A DNA stretch of 46,886 nt from an uncultured beta proteobacterium (GTDB taxonomy: Bacteria > Pseudomonadota > Gammaproteobacteria > Burkholderiales > SG8-39), in contig CAIYPG010000132.1 of NCBI GenBank assembly GCA_903928055.1, positions 1 to 46,886 of the forward strand, in the 5' to 3' direction. Below the pieces are notes generated by a model, which saw only the letters and a program-made list of their open reading frames with translations, was not told the origin of the DNA and did no database searches. This document shows positions 24,293-32,197 of the stretch, in pieces (the first letter of the stretch is position 1; each line of letters starts with the position of its first letter). The position numbers and the translations under genes are program-made.

Positions 24293-24730
24293 TCACTCTC
24301 CCAGATAACTGGAGCGGAACGCAATCCCCCAGCGACCGCCCTGCAACGTCGCGATCCACAGGGTCTGGAAGCGCGTATAGACCGAATCATCGGCCCGACG
24401 CCGTGTGAACTCGATCGTCATGTGCACCTTTTCCGGTGCCGCATGAATCACCGCCACGGACTCCAGGACCGTATGGTGCCAGCCCTCTGCCGCCAGATTC
24501 GCCTTCAGGTTCGCCGTGCGCTTCAGGAAATCTTCCCGCGTCTGAAAGACATTGAATGTGCCCTGGTTGAGGCGGACGTGCGGAAAGTTGAGCGAATCCG
24601 CAATCGCCGGAACATCAACGCGATTGAAAGCATCGACAAATGCCCGTACGGCAGCCCGGCCATCGGCGGCCGTATCGACATCAGTTGCGACGGATCACTC
24701 GGCACGTGCATCCGTTGCCTTGCTCGTCAC
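24293..24730 (-). pseudogene. NTF2-like protein gene with in-frame TGA near its start
   Basis: The minus strand encodes a clear NTF2/SnoaL-type fold: AAVRAFVDAFNRVDVPAIAD, then LNFPHVRLNQGTFNVF, a WHHTVLESVAVIHAA strand, and the closing LWIATLQGGRWGIAFRSSYL. The frame is open over 133 codons from 24694 to the stop at 24293-24295, but contains no ATG, GTG or TTG before the domain. The same frame continues upstream after a TGA at 24695-24697 to a GTG at 24730 (MTSKATDARAE). The likeliest reading is a gene broken by one nonsense change; start from a rare codon, or a sequence error, would also explain it. It lies between two Bug receptors. Confidence 0.6.
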
Positions 24731-24818
24731 CGTGAACGCGCCGGCGCGCACCGGGTCAACCGACTGATCCTCGCGAAATGGCAGGCATGCCCGATTCGCC
24801 TCTCGGCTGCGGCTGCGC

Positions 24819-25790
24819 CTACTCAATCTTTGCCCCGGTTTCCCTGACCAGCCTGCTCCAACGCAGGGTTTCCGACGCAAGAAGCTGCGTGAATTGCTCC
24901 GGCGTGCTGCCCACCGGCTCTCCGCCGTCGGCGATCAGCTTCGCCGACATCTCGGGAGCATTGACGACCTTTGACAGCATCATGCTCAACCGATTGACAA
25001 TCTCCACCGGGGTGCCCTTTGGCGCAATCCAGCCATGCCATGTGGTGACATCAAAGCCCGGTATCACGGTCTCGGCAATCGTAGGCAGGTCAGGGAAAGC
25101 CCTGGCGCGATTGGCGCTGGTGACGGCAATCACGCGCAGCTTTCCCGATTTCACCAGCGGCAGCGTGCTGATGGGATTGCCGAACGTGACATGCAACTGG
25201 CCGGCCATCAGGTCGTTCAGGGTCGGGCCCGTTCCCTTGTAGTGGATGATGGCGATCCTGGTATTGGTCGCATTGCCTATCCAGAGCCCGCTCAGGTGGA
25301 GGGGCGATCCAACACCGCCAGTGCCGAAGTTCACCACACCGGGATTGGCCCTCGCATAGGCGATGAACTCGGCCATTGTCGTCACGGGAAGCGCGGGTGA
25401 AACGACCACCAGATAGGGCGCCTTGGTCACCAGCGAGACGGGCGCAAAGTCCTTGCTGGGGTCATAGGTCGGCTTGCCTGAAAAGGCCGGTGTAATGGTG
25501 AAAGTCGGCGCGCTGACCAGCAGCGTGTACCCGTCCGGCCCTCCGCTCTTGAGCGCCTGCAAGGCGACTGACTCCCCCGCTCCCGGGCGATTTTCAACCA
25601 GGAAGGGTTTGCCCATTTCCTCGGACATCTTCTGCGAGAACAGGCGCGCCTGTATGTCGGTCGCGCCACCCGGTGCAAGCGGGACCACGACGCGCACCGG
25701 CCTGCTGGGATAGTCTTGTGCAAATGTCGGTGTTGTCGCAAGGCCGGCGAGCGTTACCGCAAGGACGTTCCGGAAAATCGGCTTATGCAT
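24819..25790 (-). CDS. Bug-family (TctC-type) solute receptor, copy D
   Basis: This 323-residue periplasmic receptor starts at ATG 25790 with ATCAAAGGAGGTCTTACC in front. The signal peptide ends TTPTFAQD. The mature protein opens YPSRPVRVVVPLAPGGATDIQARL, with GAGESVALQALKSGGPDGYTL, GTGGVGSPLHLSGLW, HYKGTGPTLNDLMAGQLH and a C-terminal LVRETGAKIE. The C-terminal glutamate pair seen in the other copies is shortened to one. It precedes the broken NTF2-like gene on the same strand. Ligand unknown. Confidence 0.92.
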   Translation of the reverse strand: MHKPIFRNVLAVTLAGLATTPTFAQDYPSRPVRVVVPLAPGGATDIQARLFSQKMSEEMGKPFLVENRPGAGESVALQALKSGGPDGYTLLVSAPTFTITPAFSGKPTYDPSKDFAPVSLVTKAPYLVVVSPALPVTTMAEFIAYARANPGVVNFGTGGVGSPLHLSGLWIGNATNTRIAIIHYKGTGPTLNDLMAGQLHVTFGNPISTLPLVKSGKLRVIAVTSANRARAFPDLPTIAETVIPGFDVTTWHGWIAPKGTPVEIVNRLSMMLSKVVNAPEMSAKLIADGGEPVGSTPEQFTQLLASETLRWSRLVRETGAKIE

Positions 25791-25958
25791 GGTAAGACCT
25801 CCTTTGATGGACTGGTTCCACGTCAGTGACAATTTCCGCAATAACAATAAGCCTGGAAATCACAAGCCTCTTGGCGGGCCTAAAAAGTCCTTCTGTTCGC
25901 ATACCATCGGCAACGGCATTGGAGCGTGACCTGACCACAAAAGCGTGATCCGGTCTCC

Positions 25959-27119
25959 TCAGCCTTCCTTTGGATTCTCCCTCCGCCAATGCCGCCGTTC
26001 CATCGCGGCGCCCGCGAGCAGCATGATGCCCGAGGCCCAGTAGATCGGCCCGGCGGCAAGCAATGACCCGACGCTGCCGACAATCAGCGGGAATACGGTC
26101 TGCGCGGCCATGCCAAGCGACAGGCGCAGGCCCATCGCTTCACTCGCGCGGGCGGGAGGTGCGACTTCGTAGATCGCGGTGTTGGACATGGGGCCGCACA
26201 GACCATACCCCAGCCCGACCACAAACGAACTCACCATGAGCAGCGGCATCGAGGCCACCAGGCCGAAGACGATGGTGCCCGCCGCCTGCACCACCAGCGC
26301 GCCGAGGAGCAGCTGCCATGGGGTGTACCGCCGCGACAGCCAGCCACCGAAGAAGCGCACCACGAAGGACGCCACGGCAAAGGCACCCATGAGCAGGCCG
26401 ATGTGCGAGGCGGAAAGACCCAGCTGTGCACCATAGATCGGCGTCATGACGAGAAAAATATCCCAGGACAGGATGAACAGCGTGCTGATGAAGAAAACCG
26501 GCCGCATTTTCGGATCACGCAGCAGATCGAGCGTGCTTTGTTTTGCCTGCGGCTCCACCGCCTTTTTCTGCGGACCGAGGTGCTCGAGCCGGCCAAAGGC
26601 AAACGTCGCCCAGCACAACAGGGGAAAAAGCGCCGCCACCGCAAAGGTCGCCGCATAGCCGAGGTAGTCCGCGCTGAACCCGAGGATCAGCGGTGAAAGC
26701 CCCTGGCCGGTGGCCACTCCCACGCTCATCCTGGAGAAATTTTCCGCCCGTTCCCCGGGTGCGCTGTGATGACTGGCAAACGTGCTAGCCCCGACATAAA
26801 CGGCAAAAAAACCCGCGCCGATGACAGACGCGACGGCATAGAGCAGCTCCATGCGCGGCCAGAAAAACGGCACCAGCAGGGTCACACACATCAGCACGTG
26901 GCAGACCTGCAGCAGCACCCGGGTGCCGGCACGGTCGATCAGCTTTCCCGAAGGGATGGTGAGAAAGGTCGGCGTAAGAGAAAACAACGCCACCATCAGC
27001 CCGACGACAAAGGGCGATGCCGCCAGATGCACGGCATACACCGCCACGAGGAAGCGCGCGCCGGTGAAGGTGGCCTGATTGAAGGCCTGGAACATGACGA
27101 TGTAATGGATGGGTGTCAC
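25959..27119 (-). CDS. Major facilitator superfamily transporter
   Basis: This 386-residue, 12-helix inner-membrane carrier overlaps the stop of the upstream DUF3095 gene by 4 nt (ATGA), so the two are translationally coupled. Features are an N-terminal FNQATFTGARFLVAVYAVHL helix and the loop between helices 2 and 3, SGKLIDRAGTRVLL, the MFS signature position. The second half has GGWLSRRYTPWQLLLGAL. The pattern resembles drug or sugar MFS carriers; the substrate cannot be predicted. The coupling to a cyclase-like protein is unusual. Confidence 0.9.
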   Translation of the reverse strand: MTPIHYIVMFQAFNQATFTGARFLVAVYAVHLAASPFVVGLMVALFSLTPTFLTIPSGKLIDRAGTRVLLQVCHVLMCVTLLVPFFWPRMELLYAVASVIGAGFFAVYVGASTFASHHSAPGERAENFSRMSVGVATGQGLSPLILGFSADYLGYAATFAVAALFPLLCWATFAFGRLEHLGPQKKAVEPQAKQSTLDLLRDPKMRPVFFISTLFILSWDIFLVMTPIYGAQLGLSASHIGLLMGAFAVASFVVRFFGGWLSRRYTPWQLLLGALVVQAAGTIVFGLVASMPLLMVSSFVVGLGYGLCGPMSNTAIYEVAPPARASEAMGLRLSLGMAAQTVFPLIVGSVGSLLAAGPIYWASGIMLLAGAAMERRHWRRENPKEG

Positions 27120-28336
27120 GCTGATGCTTCCGTTTTCATGGCATCAGCAGCCGCTGAAGTACGAACCGCCCTTTCCTTCAGGGCCTTGGCCGCCATGAAC
27201 AGGCCGCCGTCTGCACCGTCGATGAAGTGCAGGTGGCGGCCGGAATGATCGAATACCAGGCAGGTCATCTGGGCGCGGTTGGTGACGTGGGTGCCATAGA
27301 CAAGTTCACCGCACGCATGGCGTGCCTCCAGCCAGGCGGTGAGCGCTTCACGCTGTCGGGCGTTGCCGGCAAGTATCTGGCGAAAGCAGTCATTCACCTT
27401 TCGCACGTCCGAGTTGCGCGCCAGCACGTGCTTGTAGCGTCCCCAATCGGTTTTCCCGGTCTTGATATCAAAGCGCATCAGGAACCAGCCCAGCAGCGTG
27501 AGCCAGCGCGCCTTCATCAGATACACCCAGCGACCCAGCGCGTTTTTTTCCGCTGCACGCACACCGGCCTCGTTCGCCAGGCGCATGCCATCCAGCGAAA
27601 AACTCAGATTGGGCGGCCACACCGGATGGCAGGCATCGTCGGCTCCATAGATTTCACGCACCGCTGCCACGATGTCGCGATAGACGCGTGCTGCAGAGTC
27701 CTGGTCACCGCCCATTGCCTTGACGATCACGCTCACCGTTTCGCCGTGACGGCTGGGGATGTCCTGCCAGCGGCACTCCAGCCCCTCGAAATCGGCTTTG
27801 GCCTCGACGCTGCCGGGTTCGACTGCGCACAGCGCTGCGGTGGCCGGATCTTTCATGCATCGGTCCGCGTAGGCCATGCCGCCACCGGCAAACACTGCCT
27901 GTACGTAGTTGTCGGAAACCTTGTAGCGCGTCACGAGTATGGTGTTGCCGGCGCCGCGAATCTGCGCCATTGGCAATGTGGCGACACGCAGGTCCAGGCC
28001 AAACGAGTTCTTCGCCACCCGGCGCGTCTGCAGAAGCGCGCCGCGCGCGGCGTCAAGCAGTTCTGGCGGCAGGCACAGCATGGCACCGTCACCCTCGAAG
28101 ATGAACGGTATGTCGATGTCGCCGGCGGCGTTCAGCACCGCCGTGATGGCCGCCGCACCCACCGTGTTGACGTTCTTGTAGCGCCCGGCCTCGACTGCGG
28201 CGGTTGAATTGCGCACGTCGCACATGGCCACGTGCCAGTCATCAGGCAGCGCGGCGTAATTCTCCAGACTGCCGACATCGGCAAAGTCGGTGAGGATCTT
28301 GAGTCCGGAGTAGAAGCGGCTGCTGTCTTCAGGCAT
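27116..28336 (-). CDS. DUF3095 family protein, remote class III nucleotide cyclase homologue
   Basis: This 406-residue protein matches DUF3095: NYAALPDDWHVAMCDVRNST, then GRYKNVNTVGAAAITAVLNA and IPFIFEGDGAMLCLPPELL. The first carries a metal-site Asp40 and an xST turn, the last the second acidic site (EGDG at 81-84). These resemble the two metal-binding loops of class III adenylate or guanylate cyclases. Enzymatic activity is not established. The C-terminal half is mixed alpha-beta with GRWVYLMKARWLTLLGWFLMRF and a second domain ending VFDHSGRHLHFIDGADGGLF. I use the ATG at 28336; 11 more codons are open upstream. It is followed, with 4-nt overlap, by an MFS carrier and preceded by the Tat-exported methyltransferase-fold protein. 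Confidence 0.85.
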   Translation of the reverse strand: MPEDSSRFYSGLKILTDFADVGSLENYAALPDDWHVAMCDVRNSTAAVEAGRYKNVNTVGAAAITAVLNAAGDIDIPFIFEGDGAMLCLPPELLDAARGALLQTRRVAKNSFGLDLRVATLPMAQIRGAGNTILVTRYKVSDNYVQAVFAGGGMAYADRCMKDPATAALCAVEPGSVEAKADFEGLECRWQDIPSRHGETVSVIVKAMGGDQDSAARVYRDIVAAVREIYGADDACHPVWPPNLSFSLDGMRLANEAGVRAAEKNALGRWVYLMKARWLTLLGWFLMRFDIKTGKTDWGRYKHVLARNSDVRKVNDCFRQILAGNARQREALTAWLEARHACGELVYGTHVTNRAQMTCLVFDHSGRHLHFIDGADGGLFMAAKALKERAVRTSAAADAMKTEASA

Positions 28337-28347
28337 AGCCGTGCATT

Positions 28348-28917
28348 CTAATGCCCCGGCACCCGCCACAAGAACACCTCTGACCCATGGATGCCGTCGG
28401 TTTTCTCGGGAGCCCAGTCGCCCATGTGGAAGGCGTGGGAAACCACACGCGCTCCGGGTTTCAGCTCCTTCAGCAGCTTGGGACGCAGCCTGGCGTTGAG
28501 GGCATTGAGCAGGTAGAGCGTCACCACCGTGGCCTCGGAGATGTCGGCCTCGAACAGGTCGCCCTCGATGAATTTCACCTTGTCCTCGACCCTGGCATCG
28601 TGCGCGTTCCAGCGCGCCTCGGCGATGCGGGCCGGGTTGATGTCTATGCCAACGCCGTGTGCACCGTAGCGCTGTGCCGCGGTAACGGGAATACGGCCAT
28701 CGCCGCAGCCCAGGTCATAGACCACGTCCCGGGAGGTGACTGCGGCCATCTCCAGCATCAGGTCAACCACCGGATTGGGCGTGGGCAGGTAGATGACATC
28801 GGGCGAGCGCCAGGACTGCGCGTACACCCATGGCGAACCGGCAAAGAGCTCAGGACCGGTGACCGCCGTGGCCAGCGCGGCACGAAGAAACCGCCTGCGT
28901 TGCAGCATGCTCCGCAT
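28348..28917 (-). CDS. Class I SAM-methyltransferase-fold protein with Tat-type signal
   Basis: This 189-residue protein starts at ATG 28917, with AAGGAGGAGCT just in front. The first residues (MLQRRRFLRAALATAVTG) give a twin-arginine-type motif, then a hydrophobic stretch, then AQSWRSPD. The mature domain has the SAM-binding motif DLGCGDGR at 68-75, the acidic GIDINPARI after strand 2, EGDLFEAD and the VVTLYLL strand. Relatives are annotated as class I methyltransferases. SAM is not known to be available outside the cytosol, so the exported location is puzzling. It is the first gene of a likely unit with the DUF3095 and MFS genes. A homologue with a Sec-type leader lies at 35234-35839. Confidence 0.82.
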   Translation of the reverse strand: MRSMLQRRRFLRAALATAVTGPELFAGSPWVYAQSWRSPDVIYLPTPNPVVDLMLEMAAVTSRDVVYDLGCGDGRIPVTAAQRYGAHGVGIDINPARIAEARWNAHDARVEDKVKFIEGDLFEADISEATVVTLYLLNALNARLRPKLLKELKPGARVVSHAFHMGDWAPEKTDGIHGSEVFLWRVPGH

Positions 28918-29086
28918 AGCTCCTCCTTGTGGCGGCGCACTCAGGCGGGAGCCTGTGGGCGCCATCTCTTCGCCTCTATGAGCGAATTGAGGTCCTCGGT
29001 AATACGGTTGTGGCGATTGTGCAGCTCAGGTCATTCGTGCGAGGGTCCTGCCGTGGGGCGGCACCGCCGCTGTGGCCGGAAGCGGA

Positions 29087-29689
29087 TTACATGTCCCGCA
29101 AACACTGGGCCATTGCCCCGCCGACCAGGCCCTGGCACTTCAAATTGTGGTTGGTAAGCTCGAAGTCCCAGTCACTGCCACCAGCGTTGCTGTCAGTACC
29201 GCCAGCGCTTTCACTGTTGGCCGCTATGGGGCCATCCTGGCGTGGCGCCGCGCCAGCGACGGAACTGGAAGCGGATCCCATACCCTGCACGCACTGGGCC
29301 ATCGCCCCGCCAACCAGTCCCTGGCAATTGAGGGGTGTGCCAATGCTCGCGCGTTTGCCATCCCCGCTGCCACCGAGGCCGAAACTCAAACCGCCGAGGA
29401 AGTTCCAGACACTGCTGGTCGAACTGCCGCTTTTTGCGCTGTTGCTGTTCGCGATAGCCGCCCCGCCGTCCGCAGCGGAACGGGGACTTTCAGCGCCAGT
29501 CGACTTGCGCGCATCCTGACGGGGAGTTTCGCCACCGTAGAGTCCGGGGCCAGTTCCCAGTCCGAGCCCCTGGACGCACTGGGCCATCGCCCCACCGACC
29601 AGCCCCTGGCAGCCGCTGCCCGCCTGCGCCATGCCCACGGCCGGGAAGCCGGCCAGCATCAGGGCCATCAAGTACGCTTTACTGGTCAT
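29087..29689 (-). CDS. Secreted protein with three Cys-framed CQGLVGGAMAQC repeats
   Basis: This 200-residue protein starts at ATG 29689 with GGAGCACCAACG in front, and the signal peptide ends near GMAQ (residue 22). Three near-identical 12-residue motifs, CQGLVGGAMAQC, sit at 27-38, 122-133 and 185-196. The first two are followed by VQG(L/M)G and the last ends the protein as LRDM. Linkers are Ser-, Gly- and Ala-rich and also share pieces (PRQD, then IAxNSxSA, then a Trp-x-Phe element). Each motif frames ten residues between two Cys, so three disulphide or metal loops are possible in the periplasm or outside. I do not recognise a family. No neighbour suggests a role. Confidence 0.82.
   Translation of the reverse strand: MTSKAYLMALMLAGFPAVGMAQAGSGCQGLVGGAMAQCVQGLGLGTGPGLYGGETPRQDARKSTGAESPRSAADGGAAIANSNSAKSGSSTSSVWNFLGGLSFGLGGSGDGKRASIGTPLNCQGLVGGAMAQCVQGMGSASSSVAGAAPRQDGPIAANSESAGGTDSNAGGSDWDFELTNHNLKCQGLVGGAMAQCLRDM
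29103..29613 (-). repeat. Three DNA copies encoding the CQGLVGGAMAQC motif
   Basis: Three GC-rich blocks of about 36-38 nt, near 29103-29140, 29290-29325 and 29575-29613, are nearly identical at the nucleotide level (each contains ACTGGGCCAT then GCCCC and CCCTGGCA on the plus strand). High DNA identity implies recent duplication, gene conversion or strong codon constraint. Confidence 0.7.
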
Positions 29690-29805
29690 CGTTGGTGCTC
29701 CTAGTCTTTGCCGCTGCGCGATAGTGCGCCACTGAGCCAAAGCAATCCTCATGCCGATGGCAGTGCGGGGAAGCGACACGCTACCACAGCGAGCATGCCA
29801 GTGAA

Positions 29806-30783
29806 CTACTCCTCCAGCCTGAGGCCGTTTTCCTGCACCACCTTGTGCCAGCGCTCGGTCTCGCCGGCGAGCATTTGCCGGAACTGCGCGGGCGTGCTGC
29901 CCACCAGGGCGATGCCTTCGGCCTCCAGTGGTGCAGCCACGTCGGGTGAGCGCACGGCTTTTGCGAAACCTTCGCTCAGGCGATTGACCGCGGCAACCGG
30001 CGTTGCCGCCGGCGCGAGGACGCCGAACCAGCTGCTGGCGTTATAGCCGGCCACGCCCTGTTCTTCGATGGTCGGGACGTCAGGGAGGATCTTGGAGCGG
30101 GTATTGCTGAGGACACCAAGCGCCTTGGCCTTGCCCGATTTCATCAGCGGCAACGAGGCGAGCACCGTGAGCGAACCCAGGTCGGTGCGCCCCGCGATCA
30201 GGTCGATCTGCGCGGGCCCTGCGCCCTTGTAATGCACCAGGGTGGCCTTGATGCCGGCGGCATTCTGGAACCATGCGCCCGAGAGGTGGCTGATGCTGCC
30301 TACGCCCGTGGTGCCCCAGTTGAGCTTGCCCGGATTGGCCCTGGCATAGGCAATCAGCTCCGGAACATTCTTCGCGGGCAGCGAGGGATGCGCGAGCAGG
30401 ACGGACGCGCGCTGGCTCACCAGCGACACGGGGGCGAAATCGCGCAACACGTCGTAGGGCAGGTCCTTGTAGAGAAAGGGATTGATCGTGAAGCTCGCCG
30501 AGCCCACCAGCAGCGTGTAGCCATCTGCCGGGGCGCGGGCAACATAGGTCGTGCCGATGGTCTCGCCAGCGCCGGGCTTGAAATCCAGCAGGAAGGTCTG
30601 CCCCATCACTTCGGTCATCTTGGCGGCATGGCGGCGACCTTCAATGTCCACGGGCCCGCCCGGGGCAAAGGGGATGATCAGCGTGACCGGCTTGGACGGA
30701 AAGCTGCCTGCGCCCTGGGCCTGGGCCAGAACGGGGAATGCTGCTGCCGCGCAGGCAAGCCAGGCGGGTATGCGTGTTGCCAT
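29806..30783 (-). CDS. Bug-family (TctC-type) solute receptor, copy E
   Basis: This 325-residue periplasmic receptor starts at ATG 30783, with GAGGAGAAGATTG in front. The signal peptide is MATRIPAWLACAAAAFPVLA before Q. The mature protein opens FPSKPVTLIIPFAPGGPVDIEGRR, has GAGETIGTTYVA, HYKGAGPAQIDLIAGRTD and the C-terminal VVQENGLRLEE. It is isolated from the other Bug genes by the DUF3095 and repeat-protein genes. Its promoter region is AT-rich and carries an inverted repeat (30907-30932). Confidence 0.92.
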   Translation of the reverse strand: MATRIPAWLACAAAAFPVLAQAQGAGSFPSKPVTLIIPFAPGGPVDIEGRRHAAKMTEVMGQTFLLDFKPGAGETIGTTYVARAPADGYTLLVGSASFTINPFLYKDLPYDVLRDFAPVSLVSQRASVLLAHPSLPAKNVPELIAYARANPGKLNWGTTGVGSISHLSGAWFQNAAGIKATLVHYKGAGPAQIDLIAGRTDLGSLTVLASLPLMKSGKAKALGVLSNTRSKILPDVPTIEEQGVAGYNASSWFGVLAPAATPVAAVNRLSEGFAKAVRSPDVAAPLEAEGIALVGSTPAQFRQMLAGETERWHKVVQENGLRLEE

Positions 30784-30906
30784 CAATCTTCTCCTCGGGG
30801 TGGCGCGAGAGGATTCGCGCAATTGTGTTCAATCCTGATTCTGTCCATGCACAGAATCACTGCCGCAGCGCACTGATTCAGAACATCAATGATTACATTA
30901 ATCGCA

Positions 30907-30932
30907 TTAATTCGCCATGAATAACGAATTAA
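30907..30932. promoter_or_regulatory. Inverted repeat upstream of Bug receptor E
   Basis: TTAATTCG (30907-30914) and CGAATTAA (30925-30932) are perfect 8-bp inverted halves around a 10-nt spacer. They lie in an AT-rich island (about 30880-30960) in the 292-nt gap between Bug receptor E and amrS. This looks like an operator for a dimeric regulator, possibly AT-rich-DNA binding, but no factor is identified. The rest of the gap shows nothing recognisable. Confidence 0.45.
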
Positions 30933-31075
30933 ATTCGAAATTAATAATAATCAATATTCTTCAGGGCATGCCGGAGGCAAGCCGCTGCGCTGGCTCTCTT
31001 CCGCCTGGAGCGGCTTCAAGGGGATCATTCTAGCGTCAAGCGCGGAAGCCAGGCAGGCACGCCCCGCCCTGTGCT

Positions 31076-32197
31076 TCAACGTGCCGTCGCAAGGCGCACC
31101 GGAATGCGCCGCGGACCAAAGGCCGTCTTCATGTCGAAGGGCTGGTAGCATCCGGCAATCGCACCGCCACATTCGCGGCAATGCCCGTCATCGGTGATGC
31201 GATGGTTGAGGATGCGATACCAGTCGCGCACCACCACCGCATTCCCGCAGTGCGGGCAGAAGGTGCTGCCGCCCTCGCTGTCGTGCACATTGCCGGTATA
31301 GACGTAATGCAGGCCGCTGGCGATGCCGATCTCCCGCGCGCGCGTCAGCGTGGCGGGCGGCGTGGCCGCAATGTCAGTCATCTTCCAGTCCGGATGGAAG
31401 GCGGTGAAATGCAGCGGCACATCCGGCCCGAGTTCCTTTTCCACCCACCGGCACAGTGCTTCGAGCTCCTCTGTGGAATCGTTTCTCCCCGGGATCAGCA
31501 GCGTGGTGATCTCGAACCACACGTTCGTTTCATGCTTGAGGTAGGCCAGCGTGTCCAGCACCGGCGCCAGGTGCGCGCCGGTCAGCTTGAAGTAGAAATC
31601 CTCCGTGAAGGCTTTCAGGTCGACATTGGCTGCGTCCATCTTCGCGTAGAAGTCGCGCCGCGGCTCAGGCGATATGTAGCCAGCGGTCACCGCCACGGTC
31701 TTCACGTCCACGGCATGGCAGGCATCGGCCACGTCCATGGCGTACTCGGCGAAGATCACCGGATCGTTGTAGGTGAATGCCACGCTGCGGCAGCCGAGCT
31801 CGCGCGCCGCACTGGCAATCGCCTCGGGCGAGGCCTGGTCGGCGAGCCGGTCGAAGTCGCGCGACTTCGAGATGTCCCAGTTCTGGCAGAACTTGCAGGC
31901 CAGGTTGCAGCCGGCCGTGCCGAAGGAGAGCACGCTTGTTCCCGGATAGAACTGGTTGAGCGGCTTCTTCTCGATGGGATCGACGCAGAAGCCGGAGGAG
32001 CGCCCGTAGGTGGTCAGCAGGATGTCGTTGCTGTGCGCACCCTCGCCGCGCTGACGCACGAAGCAGGCACCGCGCTGCCCTTCATGCAGGCGGCACTCGC
32101 GCGGGCACAGGTCGCATTGCAGCCGCCCGTCACCGAGCAGGTGCGCCCAACGCCCGACGTAGATGTCGCCCGATTGCGCGTCGGCCACGGCATTCAT
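31076..32197 (-). CDS. amrS: AmmeMemoRadiSam system radical SAM enzyme
   Basis: This 373-residue radical SAM protein has the cluster-binding C97-x3-C101-x2-C104 in AGCNLACKFCQNW. A Cys-rich N-terminal patch precedes it (CDLCPREC and GQRGACFV) and a zinc-ribbon-like C-terminal patch follows (CPHCGN and HCRECGG). NVDLKAFTEDFYFKLTGA and TLLIPGRNDS are family-typical. The start ATG at 32197 overlaps the stop of the upstream MEMO-AMMECR1 fusion by 4 nt (ATGA). The open frame continues to 32365 but that part is shadow of the fusion gene. The reaction is unknown; the family co-occurs with MEMO and AMMECR1 proteins in bacteria and archaea. Confidence 0.93.
   Translation of the reverse strand: MNAVADAQSGDIYVGRWAHLLGDGRLQCDLCPRECRLHEGQRGACFVRQRGEGAHSNDILLTTYGRSSGFCVDPIEKKPLNQFYPGTSVLSFGTAGCNLACKFCQNWDISKSRDFDRLADQASPEAIASAARELGCRSVAFTYNDPVIFAEYAMDVADACHAVDVKTVAVTAGYISPEPRRDFYAKMDAANVDLKAFTEDFYFKLTGAHLAPVLDTLAYLKHETNVWFEITTLLIPGRNDSTEELEALCRWVEKELGPDVPLHFTAFHPDWKMTDIAATPPATLTRAREIGIASGLHYVYTGNVHDSEGGSTFCPHCGNAVVVRDWYRILNHRITDDGHCRECGGAIAGCYQPFDMKTAFGPRRIPVRLATAR

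Noticed and set aside
24422..24847. 141-codon plus-strand open frame between Bug genes
   Set aside because: It is antisense to the NTF2-like frame and the end of Bug receptor D; translation is compositionally a shadow.
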